From positions 496,001 to 560,000 of the forward strand of contig CALYLX010000034.1 of the NCBI GenBank assembly GCA_944990035.1: a stretch of 64,000 nt of DNA. Reading direction: 5' to 3'. This document shows, in pieces, positions 1 through 9,710 of this stretch (positions within the stretch are counted from its first letter, which is position 1; every line of letters starts with the position of its first letter). The notes under the pieces were generated by a model that worked only from the letters and a program-made list of their open reading frames with translations, made no database searches and was not told the DNA's origin. The DNA comes from Clitopilus passeckerianus (lineage: Eukaryota; Basidiomycota; Agaricomycetes; Agaricales; Entolomataceae). A program made the position numbers and the translations under genes.

Positions 1-354
1 TCTTACGTGCACAATGGGACGACAACCACCATGGCATGCTCAATCGTATTCGCATCAACTTCCGGTCTCGGCTCGCAAGAGGAAATCGTTGGTGCAGGAA
101 TCGACAGCGCAGGCTCTTTCACGTTGCAGGGACATGCCAAAAGTGGTGGTGAGCTTGTCATTACGAAGAAATATACCGCCGGGCAGGAGTGGACATACTT
201 CGGCACCTTCAACCGCCAAAATCAGAGCATGTCTGGCCATTGGGGTTCCAATACTTCCTCGCCAAAGGGAACTTTCAGCTTTAAACGAAGCGCATTAGTG
301 TCGCCGGATCCCATCGAGGTTGGGCAGGCCGAAAGTTGTTGTTGTTGTTGTTGA
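1..354 (+). CDS. C-terminal end of an unidentified fungal protein (5' truncated by window edge)
   Basis: An open frame enters from the window edge and stops at 352-354, giving about 117 visible residues. The pattern GxGxD..G.FTL.G..., then K-K-Y, W-x-Y-F-G and S-G-H-W-G, ending G-T-F-S-F-K-R, resembles a small beta-rich module I associate with the C-terminal parts of diverse fungal proteins (ZZ-finger or TPR-type); that link is from memory and the function is unknown. The last five codons are Cys, produced by a (tgt)n microsatellite just before the stop, so the natural terminus may differ. An internal Met lies at residue 11 of the visible part, but the true start is outside the window. It is not clearly related to the NACHT exon that follows at 442. 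Confidence 0.4.
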   Translation, partial: SYVHNGTTTTMACSIVFASTSGLGSQEEIVGAGIDSAGSFTLQGHAKSGGELVITKKYTAGQEWTYFGTFNRQNQSMSGHWGSNTSSPKGTFSFKRSALVSPDPIEVGQAESCCCCC

Positions 355-441
355 TTACTGCATGAGGTTCTATACAAGAGCTGCGGGGACCATGCTTCAC
401 ATACTGGGTTCCCTATCGTAGTACAGTGTTTTGCATATCAT

Positions 442-684
442 TTGAGAGTCGCCTTTGAAGAAATTTCGGTGACTAGGGTACAGGAGGATGCATATGAACC
501 CCATCCCACTCAAAAGAGTGGCAAGAGGAAACTCACTACCAATACCCACGTCTCATGTGGCAACCGGTTGACAAGCGGGTTCACTCGGGTTGACCTGGAT
601 TCTTCTACGAGCGAAGGAGGATCGGAGGATGAAGACCTAGAATACCTCACGGCCGAGGAGGAAGGCATTCTGGATTCGGACTGA
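442..684 (+). pseudogene. Orphan last exon of a NACHT-family gene
   Basis: This frame ends in an acidic tail with the core DLEYLTAEEEGILDSD. It matches the last exon of the intact NACHT2 gene (26642-26286, minus), which ends ELEYLTAEEDEGILDSD, and alignment extends upstream through QKSG and LTSG..T.V.LDSS. Homology also continues about 190 bp past the stop. No P-loop or NACHT-body sequence lies upstream in the window; a different gene end occupies 1-354. It is therefore a detached 3' end left by duplication, deletion or rearrangement. Its plus orientation is opposite to the NACHT1-3 array and the same as the NACHT gene at 12508. The upstream 25 codons do not align and may not have been coding. 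Confidence 0.7.
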
Positions 685-880
685 CCGTCCTTGGGCTGTC
701 GGCGTTCTGCCGTTGTTTTTCTCGTACCTTATACCTGCGGCATGATTATTAAAAGTTTCCAAGTTTATACAGTGTATATCATATATTCGATAGGAGCCTA
801 TAAAATTCGTGCTTAAGTCTAAGCTGTAGGAGGGGATCAACGTAGGGTTGACGGAGACATCCCATGGCATGGCGCCGAAT
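520..880 (+). repeat. Duplicated NACHT 3' end plus 3' flank
   Basis: This stretch aligns in reverse orientation with about 26105-26400. Shared landmarks downstream of the stop are ccgtcctt, aagtttccaa, a cctataaa block and ggatcaacgtagggtt. Homology outside the coding exon shows a genomic duplication rather than a conserved protein motif alone. Confidence 0.65.
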
Positions 881-2305
881 CGTTAATGGCCCGGGTATTA
901 TTTCTGGAAGGACCATAAATTTCACTCATACCGTGGACGGTGGAAAGAGAGTACGGGAGAGTTAACGGGAACAAAGGCTAGTATTGGAATCGGATGGATT
1001 GGCGTGAAGAATGGATCTAACAGCGAGCGCCGAGTATGTATATCGAGGGAGTGCTCGGTTAAGAACAGACGTGCTAGTATTAGAGAAGCTCCTAGGACGG
1101 TCTAGAGACTCGATGCCGGTGGTGATATGAGCGTGGCCCGGTAGGGAAGGAGTACCAGATTGCAAAGAGGCCATCAGTTCCAGCGACTCATGAATAGTTG
1201 AATGGGATGCGCGTAGTTGTTGGATATTTCACCAAGCATATACTATAGCAGTCTCCAGCGTCTACGGGAGGAGGTGTACCAAGGAGATCGAAGATTGTCA
1301 GGCTAATTGTTCGGCGCAAGATGTTCGTAGGGGGGAAGATTCAGTTGATACCTTCTCCTCTTCCTTCCGTTGCTCCTGTCCGGTGTCTCGGTCTTGTAGT
1401 TACCACCAGGCATTCTAGCGTTGATTGTGTTAGAGTAGAGTAGAGTAGAACAAGTTCGCACGAGGCAAACGAGGAATCTAGTCCGTTTTAAATGGGGTCT
1501 ACGTTCATTGGCGCTGTAACTGAGACTACGGTTTCCGGAACTCGTGAATGAGCAGGCAAGTACTTGTACTTGTCGGAGATCGGATTAAAAATAGACCCGG
1601 CTGAGAGTTCCAACCAGATCTAGTTACTTCTGCTTCGGAGTTCTAGCCCCCACTGCTCTTGTTCCTCCTCCTTGGTCGCATGTGTTAACTGGGGACCAAA
1701 GTAGAGTGCAGGCCAGAGCGTAGAATCCTTCCGAGGCCGTCCTACTGCACGGTTCAAAGCCGAAGGGGGCAAAAGACCGTGGTCAGTCGAGAGGGTTAAC
1801 AGCAAGAAAACAAGAAAGGGGAGGATTTGAAATCCGAGTACTGAGTCCTCAACTGAGCGCCGAGCCCCTTCTTCCCTTCCTTCCGTTTCTCGCTTCTTGA
1901 TTCCGTTGCCTGGTCTTGCTGGCCTGTTGTTGAGTTGTTCCGTGGGGTGAGATAAGTAAGAAATGGGAGGGTAAATGAGATAGATAGACTAGTTTGAATA
2001 GTTTGAACAGAAAGAACAGCTTTATCGACATCCCTGATCCCAAGCACCTTTCGCAAGCGCCCACCAAAATGGCTCACGTGCCACAACTGATCTAGCCATT
2101 CCAATTCCCAACGCTTTAACTGCGTATCGTCGCTTGACTCTTTTCATCAGGCCATTGGTAGAAGAGAAATTATGCAGGCTACCAGACGAGCTTGAATAAT
2201 ATAATACCAGCGTCAACGGTCGTACGTTCCCTGCCCTCCCTCTCTCTGGAATTCTAATAGAACGGGTCTAGTCCTCCTCCCTCTACAGCGCCTCCAAGTC
2301 TGTGC
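881..2305. other. Stretch with no recognised gene
   Basis: Only short unconvincing frames are present. There are TAGAGTAGAG-type short repeats near 1432-1450 and a motif around 1990-2015 (tttgaatagtttgaacag) whose complement resembles 25150-25185. I see no domain, intron series or repeat boundary here. Confidence 0.4.
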
Positions 2306-2422
2306 TACAGTAGACTTGCTGATACGGAATAACGTCGGGACCCATGGCGTCCCAATGCGATATCAGGTTTATGCATTAGAGATAAATGTGACATGTGACC
2401 GTAGCAATTAGTAAGCGCTACT

Positions 2423-2951
2423 TTAGGAGGCGAAGAATTTGTCAATGGTTTGCTGCTTCGCGGTCTTCACATGCTCACGACGAACACAGACACGGAAACG
2501 TCGCAGATGGCGAGCAAGTTCAAGACCCTCAGCATCCTCTCCATACTCCATACTTAACCCCTCCATCTCGCGGCAGAGGTCCAGAACATCGGTCGTAGAC
2601 CTGTGAGGCTGCCCTTCCTCCTCGTCCTCCTCATCTGACTCGATTTCTACAATCTCCCCTTGCTTAACAGCCTGCAAATACCGTGCTGCCGCAACTATCT
2701 CACCATCTCCACCCTCGAAAGCATAAGGGGACTCGCCAATCTCGGTTTCCTCAACAGGATCCAGGATCTCTTCAAGGGATAGGTCAGGTCCAAAGACTCG
2801 CCTCCGCCTCTTCAGCTCGGCCACCGACTGAAGAAGGTCACCTTCAACCTGTATAAGAGATGCAGGAGGACCTTTTGGTACTGCGGAGGAAGTGGCGTTG
2901 GTGGGTATACAGGCAGGAGAATGGGTAGGGATAGGAGCCTGGATAGCAATG
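2423..2951 (-). pseudogene. pogo/Tigger transposase, C-terminal part (beyond Gypsy A)
   Basis: Reading leftward from the Gypsy A insertion point, the frame continues without a stop from the 10196 side, provided one 4-base copy of the target duplication (aatg) is counted once. It runs through a Pro/Thr-rich linker, RRRRVFGPDLS, an acidic stretch (SDEEDEEEG) and a Leu/Arg-rich helix to the terminus QQTIDKFF followed by two residues. An acidic linker and a short terminal aromatic motif are common at the end of pogo-type transposases; the QxxIxxFF pattern also resembles a PCNA-interacting (PIP) box. The ATG at 2824 is internal rather than a real start. Confidence 0.75.
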
Positions 2952-3436
2952 TGTTATGATTTTGCTTACATGTTTCTCCTTACATACCCCGGCCCGCTTA
3001 CCTATGCACGATTACTCACATATGCTGCGCATCACTGCGCATTTTTCATCTTTTTCCATGCTTACTCCGCATCTCTCACGATCGTGAGAGACTTATACCT
3101 TATCTGACTCTTTCTGACTCGCATTGAGTCATACTGACTCATGTACTTACTCATCATGCTGCGCATGACTCATTACTTGCTCAGCATGCTGCGCATGTGC
3201 TATATTTAGAACTACTAGATAGGTATATAAACCTGTACCATTTGGTCAAGGCTCCTCAGCTTGACCTAGGCAATCTACCTAACTGCTTAGTTCTCTACTT
3301 CGCCTTTAAGTCCCTTGCTTCGTCAATCTCACCAGGTTGTCAGTACAGCCGCAGCTGCTGACAAATCTCTGTCTTTGTTTATCAAAGACATCGAGCGTAA
3401 ACAGTATTACCTAAGTTGTTAGGCTCTGCCTTAACA
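2952..3436 (+). repeat. 5' LTR of Gypsy A
   Basis: This 485-bp repeat matches 9711-10195. U3 holds a 20-bp perfect palindrome (3072-3091) and several TGACTCA-type sites; TATATAA lies at 3224-3230; R/U5 follows. Confidence 0.92.
3125..3230 (+). promoter_or_regulatory. LTR promoter with Gcn4/AP-1-like sites and TATA box
   Basis: TGAGTCA (3125-3131), TGACTCA (3135-3141) and the palindrome ATGACTCAT (3165-3173) match the bZIP Gcn4/AP-1 consensus. They lie 50-100 bp upstream of TATATAA (3224-3230). Transcription would start near 3255, inferred from the usual TATA spacing. Additional TGACTC half-sites lie just upstream. Confidence 0.5.
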
Positions 3437-4029
3437 AAAGGTCAAGCTGATCAGAAGGCCCGCTCATTGTTAGCGCAGGCCCACCCCACGACAACACAGC
3501 AGAAGCACGCAACAGGCCGATTGCCGTTGCGGCTACCACTCAGTCACCACGGTCGTACACAGGGCAGACCACCCGCCACGAAATACCACTCTAGTAGAAG
3601 GAACCAACAACGTCTACAAGTTCACCAACGGAAGCTACTGCGGTTTTAATCACAACAATAACCGCTGGTGCTACGCCTCTCTCTCCCTTGGCAAATTCAC
3701 ATTCACCACCGTTGCCGTTGAAAACAGACACTTCCACGCTCTAGACTTCCCTACCCCTGAACGACCTCATAAGACCCCTGCTATTGTCCGAGCTCAACGA
3801 GAACACGACATTGAAGTAGACGAGGAGGAACAGCGACGCTTCGCACCATTACCCACAGCAATATCCAGGAACCCATCACTAGTCCCGTCTACCAGCGCTT
3901 CTGTCTTGCCCGAAGAGGAAGAAGAAGAACACCAAGTACAACAACAGCTAGAGGAGAGCCCCACAGCTGAGCCAGAGGAGCGCCCCAGAAACAATTGAAC
4001 CAGAGACCGACTTCGATTTCGACTACGAA
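3437..4029 (+). other. Gypsy A leader without any ATG
   Basis: I find no ATG in any frame between the LTR and the gag ATG at 4030, nor in the LTR part downstream of the inferred start. The gag frame is nevertheless open upstream for about 180 codons in copy B. In copy A the same frame is broken by a 5-base deletion near 3988. Confidence 0.6.
3439..3450 (+). promoter_or_regulatory. Primer-binding site, apparent self-priming type
   Basis: AGGTCAAGCTGA, two bases after the 5' LTR, is exactly complementary to TCAGCTTGACCT at 3256-3267. The latter lies about 32 nt after the start of the TATA box and so at or next to the predicted 5' end of the transcript. This is the arrangement of Tf1-type self-primed elements, where the RNA 5' end folds back onto the PBS. 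I see no tRNA-3'-end complement here. Copy B keeps 11 of the 12 pairs. Confidence 0.6.
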
Positions 4030-5074
4030 ATGTCACAAGACAACAACAACAAGAAGGACATTGGAGCCAAACCCCAAACGTTCTCCGGAGACCGATCCAA
4101 GACCAGAAAGTTCATTCAGGAACTTGAAGACTACCTCATCCTAAACAACCTCAACCAACTCGAAGATGACAAGAAGATTCGCATCGCCCTATCCTTCCTC
4201 AAAGAAGGAACTGCAGCAGCATGGGGATTAGAATTTCACGATAAATATTCAGCAGCTGAAAGGAAAGCCACCTACGCTGAATTTATCAGCCAATTCAAAG
4301 AAGCCTTTTCCCTACCGACGACAAAGCTGCCGCACTTCTCCAACTCAAAGCCTTACGACAGGATGGGACAGCTGACGAATTTGTCACCGTCTTCAAGAAT
4401 ATTCTTGCACGAACTGATCTCAGCGGTGACACTGCAAAGATCGAGATCTTCATGGAAGGACTTACCCCAAACTCCGAGAGAAAATTCTCTTTTCCGATTC
4501 CCCTACCACATTCGACGATTGGGTCAAGAAAGCCGTCCAGTTTGACAACAACTGGCGACGTGCCAAGACAATCATGGGACATACCCGTATCATCAAGACA
4601 TCTGATATGGTCAAAGGTGCTTACAAAACACCTACTGGAGCCCGAGACCCAATGGCTATGGATGTTGATCGTTTCACCACTGATCCACCCAAACGCCGCC
4701 TCACCCAGGAGGAAAGAGAACATCACAAGAAGAACAACTTGTGCTACTATTGCTCCAAGAAAGGTCACACGATCCAACAATGTCTTCAAAGGAAGAATTT
4801 TGGAAGAACCTACCCCAGCAACAACGACAGCCGTTTCCACAAGAAACCTGAGAAGGGAGCCGAGTTGATCAAATATGTCAGAACAGTCCTAGCTGACATG
4901 CCCCAAGAAGAAGCCGCTGAATTCTACACCGAAGCAGAGGCTGAGGGTTTTAAAGAGAAGACTGCAAAGCCGACGTCAGTACTTCCTCGCCCGATTGATA
5001 TTTCCAGTGTACTTGTAGCTACTGATTTTTATGCTGAATCTATGCGTATCCCAATCTCTCTACAAGACCCCTAG
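4030..5074 (+). pseudogene. gag: Gypsy A gag (nucleocapsid) with frameshifts
   Basis: The frame starts MSQDNNNKKDIGAKPQTFSG, the first ATG after the LTR, and covers a retrotrans-gag capsid region. It continues in another frame to a basic linker (PPKRRLTQEE) and a CCHC zinc knuckle, CYYCSKKGHTIQQC. Relative to copy B, copy A has lost a C near 4313, two bases near 4503 and a G near 4953. Both copies share a further frame change around KFSF/FRFPP. Gag forms the virus-like particle and packages element RNA. As written, this copy cannot make full-length gag. Confidence 0.8.
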
Positions 5075-5745
5075 ATGGAAATACAACAATCGCCGGCACA
5101 AAAGCTCTCATTGACTCTGGAGCGCAAGGGTCATTTATCGACTCCGTCTTTGCCAAGACACATCACCTCCCGCTACTCCCACTCCGACAACCGATTACAG
5201 CACGAAACGTTGATGGCACCCTGAACAAACAAGGAACTATTACCCACTTTACCTGGGTTATTGCCAAGATAGGGACAGCCATCATCAAGGAAAGATGTTT
5301 TGTCACTGGACTCGGGAAAGACCACCTGATTTTTGGATTACCCTGGCTAAAACGGGTAGATCCAATCATATCGTGGAGCGACGGCACACTCGAAATCGAC
5401 GAATCACGCATTACCCAACGACTGTCGCAAACATTGATGCGAGCAGTAGACATCAAGCGGATGAGAGCCATCCGAGAACAACTACTAGAGGAAAACACGC
5501 CACCTACCCCAGCACCTGATTGTTCCGAAGAGAATCCCGGAAAATCAGAAGGACTTAGCGACTATTTCCGAATAGTCGAAGACGGAGAAGAGATCAATGA
5601 AGATTTTCTCATCGCATACTGCCAGAACGAACCGGCAGTCGGAATATTCACCAAGGAGGAACCCCACTTACGCAGGAACACACAAAGGATTACCTTGTGT
5701 ACGGGCCAATCAGGCCAACTACCACAATACGACAGACGGTGGTAA
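5040..5745 (+). CDS. Gypsy A aspartic protease region
   Basis: The frame contains the retropepsin motif [11 protein letters not shown] (catalytic Asp codon at 5113) and a downstream hydrophobic loop, [12 protein letters not shown], typical of Gypsy proteases. The enzyme cleaves gag and pol. It lies in the same frame as the gag end of copy B, but three stop codons separate them (copy A about 5000-5040). The frame stops at 5745; the RT frame takes over about 80 bases earlier by a -1 change near AAGGAGGAACCCC, which copy B shares. Confidence 0.75.
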
Positions 5746-8460
5746 CACACCATCCAGCAACCAGACACCACACACAGCAGGTGTGGATACGTGCGAAAAC
5801 ATCAATTTCGCAAGCTCTGGAACATAAACGAGAAGATAAGGAACCAAAGAAATCCCTTGACGAAATCATCCCGACTATCTTCAAGACTACAGAAAAGTCT
5901 TTGAGAAAGCAGCATCTGAACGATTCCCACCAAGCCGACCCTGGGATCACGCCATAGATCTGAAGACAGATTTCGTGCCAAAAGACTGCAAGGTCTATCC
6001 GCTCAGCCCCTTAGAGCAAGAAAAACTCGACGAGTTTCTCAAGGAAAATCTAGCCAAAGGATACATCCGAGAATCCAACTCCCCACAAGCATCTCCGTTC
6101 TTCTTTGTTGCAAAGAAAGACTCGGAAGCCCTGAGACCATGTCAGGATTACCGACGACTCAACGAAGGAACAATACCTAACGCTTACCCTTACCGCTGGC
6201 TAGCGAACTCATCGATAAACTCAAAGGAGCAACTGTCTTCACCAAACTCGACATTCGATGGGGATATCACAACATCCGCATCAAAGATGGTGACCAATGG
6301 AAAGCAGCGTTCAAGACCAACCGAGGGTTATTTGAACCAATGGTGATGTTCTTTGGACTAATGAACTCACCCGGTACCTTCCAAGCAATGATGAACCACC
6401 TTTTCCGAGACATGATAGACGAAGGATGGGTCATCATCTACATGGACGACATCCTCATCTTCTCCAACGATCCAGAAAAACACCGAGAACGCACACGCAG
6501 AGTCTTACAAAGACTACAAGACAACGATCTCTACCTCAAAGCAGAGAAATGCCAATTTGACACCACAAGAGTGGAATACCTTGGGTTCATCATTGAACCA
6601 AACAAGATCTCCATGGACCCTGTCAAACTTGCAGGGATGCGCGACTGGCCTACGCCAACTACAGTAAAGGAAGTCCGATCATTCCTAGGATTCGGAAACT
6701 TTTACCGCAGGTTCATCGGAAAATATGCGGAAATTGCCAAACCGCTGAACGAACTCACCAAGAAAGACAAGAAGTGGGAATGGACCAATGAATGTCACAA
6801 AGCTTTCACCACCCTGAAAGACAAATTCCTGGAAGCGCCTGTGTTGCTGATGCCTGACCCCACGAAGCCATTTGTGGTGGAAAGCGACGCCTCAAAACAT
6901 GCAACAGGAGCAGTCCTACAACAACGTGACGCCAACGGATCATGGCACCCATGTGGTTTCATATCTAAATCGTTCTCGGAAACAGAACGGAACTATGAAA
7001 TCTACGACCGAGAACTTCTAGGCATTATCCGCGCATTAGAAACCTGGCGACACTACTTCCATGGATCCCAACATTCAGTTGTGATTCTATCCGATCACAA
7101 AAACCTCACATACTTCCGAGAAGCCCGGAAGTTGAACCGACGACAAGCAAGATGGAATTTGATGCTATCCCAGTTTAACATCAAACTTGTACACACCCCT
7201 GGTGCAAAGATGATACAATCTGACGCACTATCTCGACGACCAGACCACATCCCAGGTGAAGACACCGACAACGAAGACATCATTCTCCTCCCCGACAAGC
7301 TCTTCCTTCGCTCAATCGACATTGAACTAAAGGACGAAATTGTACACAAGATGGTCAATGACAAACTGATTGTTGACGCCATTCGCACCGCCAAAGAAGA
7401 CGGACCCCCACCAATCCGATCAAACCTGGAAGACTGGAAATTTGACGATGGCATCTTGTACTACAAGGACAAGTGCGTGGTACCAGATGACGAAGACCTC
7501 CGAAGGAAGATAGTCCAACGTTATCACGATCTACCCAGCGCAGGACACCCTGGACAATTTGGGACACTGGAGAAAGTCCGGAAGGACTACTGGTGGCCAG
7601 GGATGTCAGTGTTCATCAAGAACTTTGTGCAGGGCTGTGCAATGTGCCAGCAAATGAAAATCAATCGCCACCCCACCGCTCCACCATTAATGCCCATCAA
7701 ATCCGAAACCACTAGGCCATTTTCGCTAGTGACGTACGATTTTCACACGGATCTCCCAGAGAGTGATGGTTTCGATAGCATTATGGCCGTGGTCGACCAT
7801 GGAGCTACGAAGGGGGCAATTTTCATCCCTTGCACAAAGAAAATCGACGCCACAGGAACTGCAAACGCCTACATTGACAACGTTTACCGTCGCTTTGGAC
7901 TCCCCGACAAAGGAATTTCTGACAGAGGACCTCAATTCGCCTCTAAAGTTTTCCAAGAAATGGGACGACTTCTTGGAATCAAGCTCAACATGAGCACCGC
8001 CTACCACCCACAAACCGATGGTGCGACAGAAAGGATCAATCAGGAGATTGATGCCTATCTCCGCATCTTCTGTGCACAGAACCCCGAATCCTGGTCCAAA
8101 TGGATTACCACTCTAGAATTCTCCTACAACAGCCGAACACACTCTGTCACCAAACGAACCCCATTCTACCTAATGATGGGATACGAACCACCTGCACTCC
8201 CATCAATTGCTCCCACTAGCAAAATTCCCGCAGTTGACAAACGGATCAAGGAACTTCTGCTAGCACGCGATGAAGCAAATGCTGCACATGCACTTGCTGC
8301 GCAACGCATGGCAGAGAAGATCACACGACAGTTCACCCCATTCAAAGTCGGAGAAAAGGTGTGGTTAGAAGCCACAAATCTCAATCAAGGAAACATCTCC
8401 AAGAAACTAGCACCCAAACGAGAAGGACCCTTCAAGATACTCGAGGTAAAGGACACCTGA
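5660..8460 (+). CDS. pol: Gypsy A reverse transcriptase, RNase H and integrase
   Basis: RT: the LxEFL..gyI.eS.SP..SP.fFV.KKD motif is visible near 6040-6130, and the catalytic YMDD at 6439-6450 is followed by ILIFSND. RNase [18 protein letters not shown]. Integrase: HHCC zinc finger (H...GHPG, CAMCQQ), then the catalytic D in [10 protein letters not shown] in ISDRGPQF and E in [15 protein letters not shown]. All catalytic residues are present. Two single C losses (near 5868 and 6188) relative to copy B break the RT N-terminal third; from 6340 to 8460 the frame is open for 706 codons. The stop at 8460 comes one base short of the chromodomain frame. Confidence 0.88.
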
Positions 8461-8771
8461 CCTATAAACTCGACCTGCCAAGACGATGGAAGATCCACCC
8501 GGTGATTCACGCATCACTTCTCACCCGTTACATCTCCACCAAAGCGCATGGACCCAGCTTCTCTAAACCGCCACCTGACGAAATCGACGGAATAGAAGAA
8601 TACGAAATAGAAGCAATTGTGGCCCATCAGAAACAAGGCAAAGGGCGACACAGATACCTCGTAAAATGGAAGGGATGGCCATCAGCGGACAACGAATGGA
8701 TGCCCGAGTCGGAACTGCGGAACGCCAAGGAAATACTCACCGAGTATAAAAAGAGGAAGAAACTCACCTGA
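8461..8771 (+). CDS. Gypsy A integrase C-terminal chromodomain
   Basis: After the frame change at about 8450 the sequence reads [23 protein letters not shown], the usual integrase tail. A chromodomain follows: EYEIEAIVAHQ, then YLVKWKGWPSADNEWMPES, then a helix ending KKRKKLT. Chromodomains bind modified histones and steer chromovirus insertion. The aromatic cage residues Y/W/W are visible. The fusion to integrase needs one extra base in both copies, so either both descend from a defective parent or recoding occurs here. Confidence 0.82.
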
Positions 8772-8809
8772 CACCACATAGCAAACCCACTCACATCCAC
8801 TATATAACA

Positions 8810-9677
8810 ATGTCTCAAAATGCCTCTTCCTACGACCGCACCATCATCCGCAACACCTTCAAATCCGATACCGCTATTACGGCGCTCCGTACGCATACTG
8901 CCTGGAGCAGCGACGACAACCCTCTCACCGCTGTGGGAGAACAAGGAACCCTTTACCAAAACCGACGAACCGAAACTCGCAACGAAGTGGCTCGTCTGCG
9001 CCACCAATTTGCGAAAACCACTGACGATCTTGATCAACTTTTGGACAAAGTTGATCGAGAAACGGAGGAGACCCTCACAGACCTCTTCTTTGCTATTGGA
9101 GGAACAGCTTTCCTCGACGAATTCTTCCCGAACGACAAAACTGGTTCAACAACCCAGAGGAGACAGACTTGAAACCCTTGCCTCCAATCCCTGGGGGCCT
9201 GAGGAAAGTCAAGAAGAGGAAGTCACGATCCTCACTGCACGTCAAGTTTGCGGAACCCTACGAGCATTTCCTCCCGTCACCAATTTACACACCACCGCAA
9301 AAATAAAACATAACCCCTTCGTCAAAGAAGAACAGAACGACAACAAGGAAAACATCAACCCCAATGGCAAACCCTCCAACGCCATACCTCTCCGCATTCG
9401 AAAGCCCACCAGAGTCCGACTCACCAACGCTGGTGAACCTTCCCCCCCGACAATATCGTCCCAGAAGGCGCCGCGCACTGGATACCTTGCCAACAGACCA
9501 CCACCACCCAGATGGTTCAGATGCTACATTTGTGGAGGCAGACACCGACAGTGTCATTGCTTTCGTTTTGTGTGTCGTCTGTGCCATCGTCGTGGCCCAG
9601 GCCATTACCCGGTTAGCTGCCCACAACGCTACCACAAGGGCATAGACCGTCACTTCTGGGGTAAAGGAAGGAATTGA
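8810..9677 (+). CDS. Gypsy A extra 3' ORF with Cys/His-rich end
   Basis: The ATG at 8810 lies 38 bases after the pol stop in a good context (aacaATGTC). It opens a 120-codon frame (to 9172) with a heptad-like helix (VARLRHQFAKTTDDLDQLLDKVD). A second frame, open from 8820 to 9677, ends in a zinc-binding-like pattern CYICGG...HC..VCRLCHRRGPGHYPVSCP. A third, 9364-9645, would carry a hydrophobic segment (VIAFVLCVVCAIVVAQAI). Copy B keeps the same layout. The Cys/His cluster and helix look real, but which frames are translated is unclear. The position is that of an env or accessory gene; no known env similarity is seen. Confidence 0.55.
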
Positions 9678-9710
9678 AGTCAGGAGACTTCAACGATAGC
9701 GAGAGGGTAA

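Noticed and set aside
2395..2598. Plus-strand frame at the pogo C-terminus
   Set aside because: Opposite strand of the transposase exon, without any domain.
4295..4840. 181-codon minus-strand frame with a hydrophobic start, opposite Gypsy A gag
   Set aside because: Mirrored in copy B only as a shadow; gag homology on the sense strand explains the open frame.
5690..5950. Minus-strand frame with hydrophobic stretches opposite Gypsy protease/RT
   Set aside because: Antisense shadow of well-supported pol sequence; no start context or domain.
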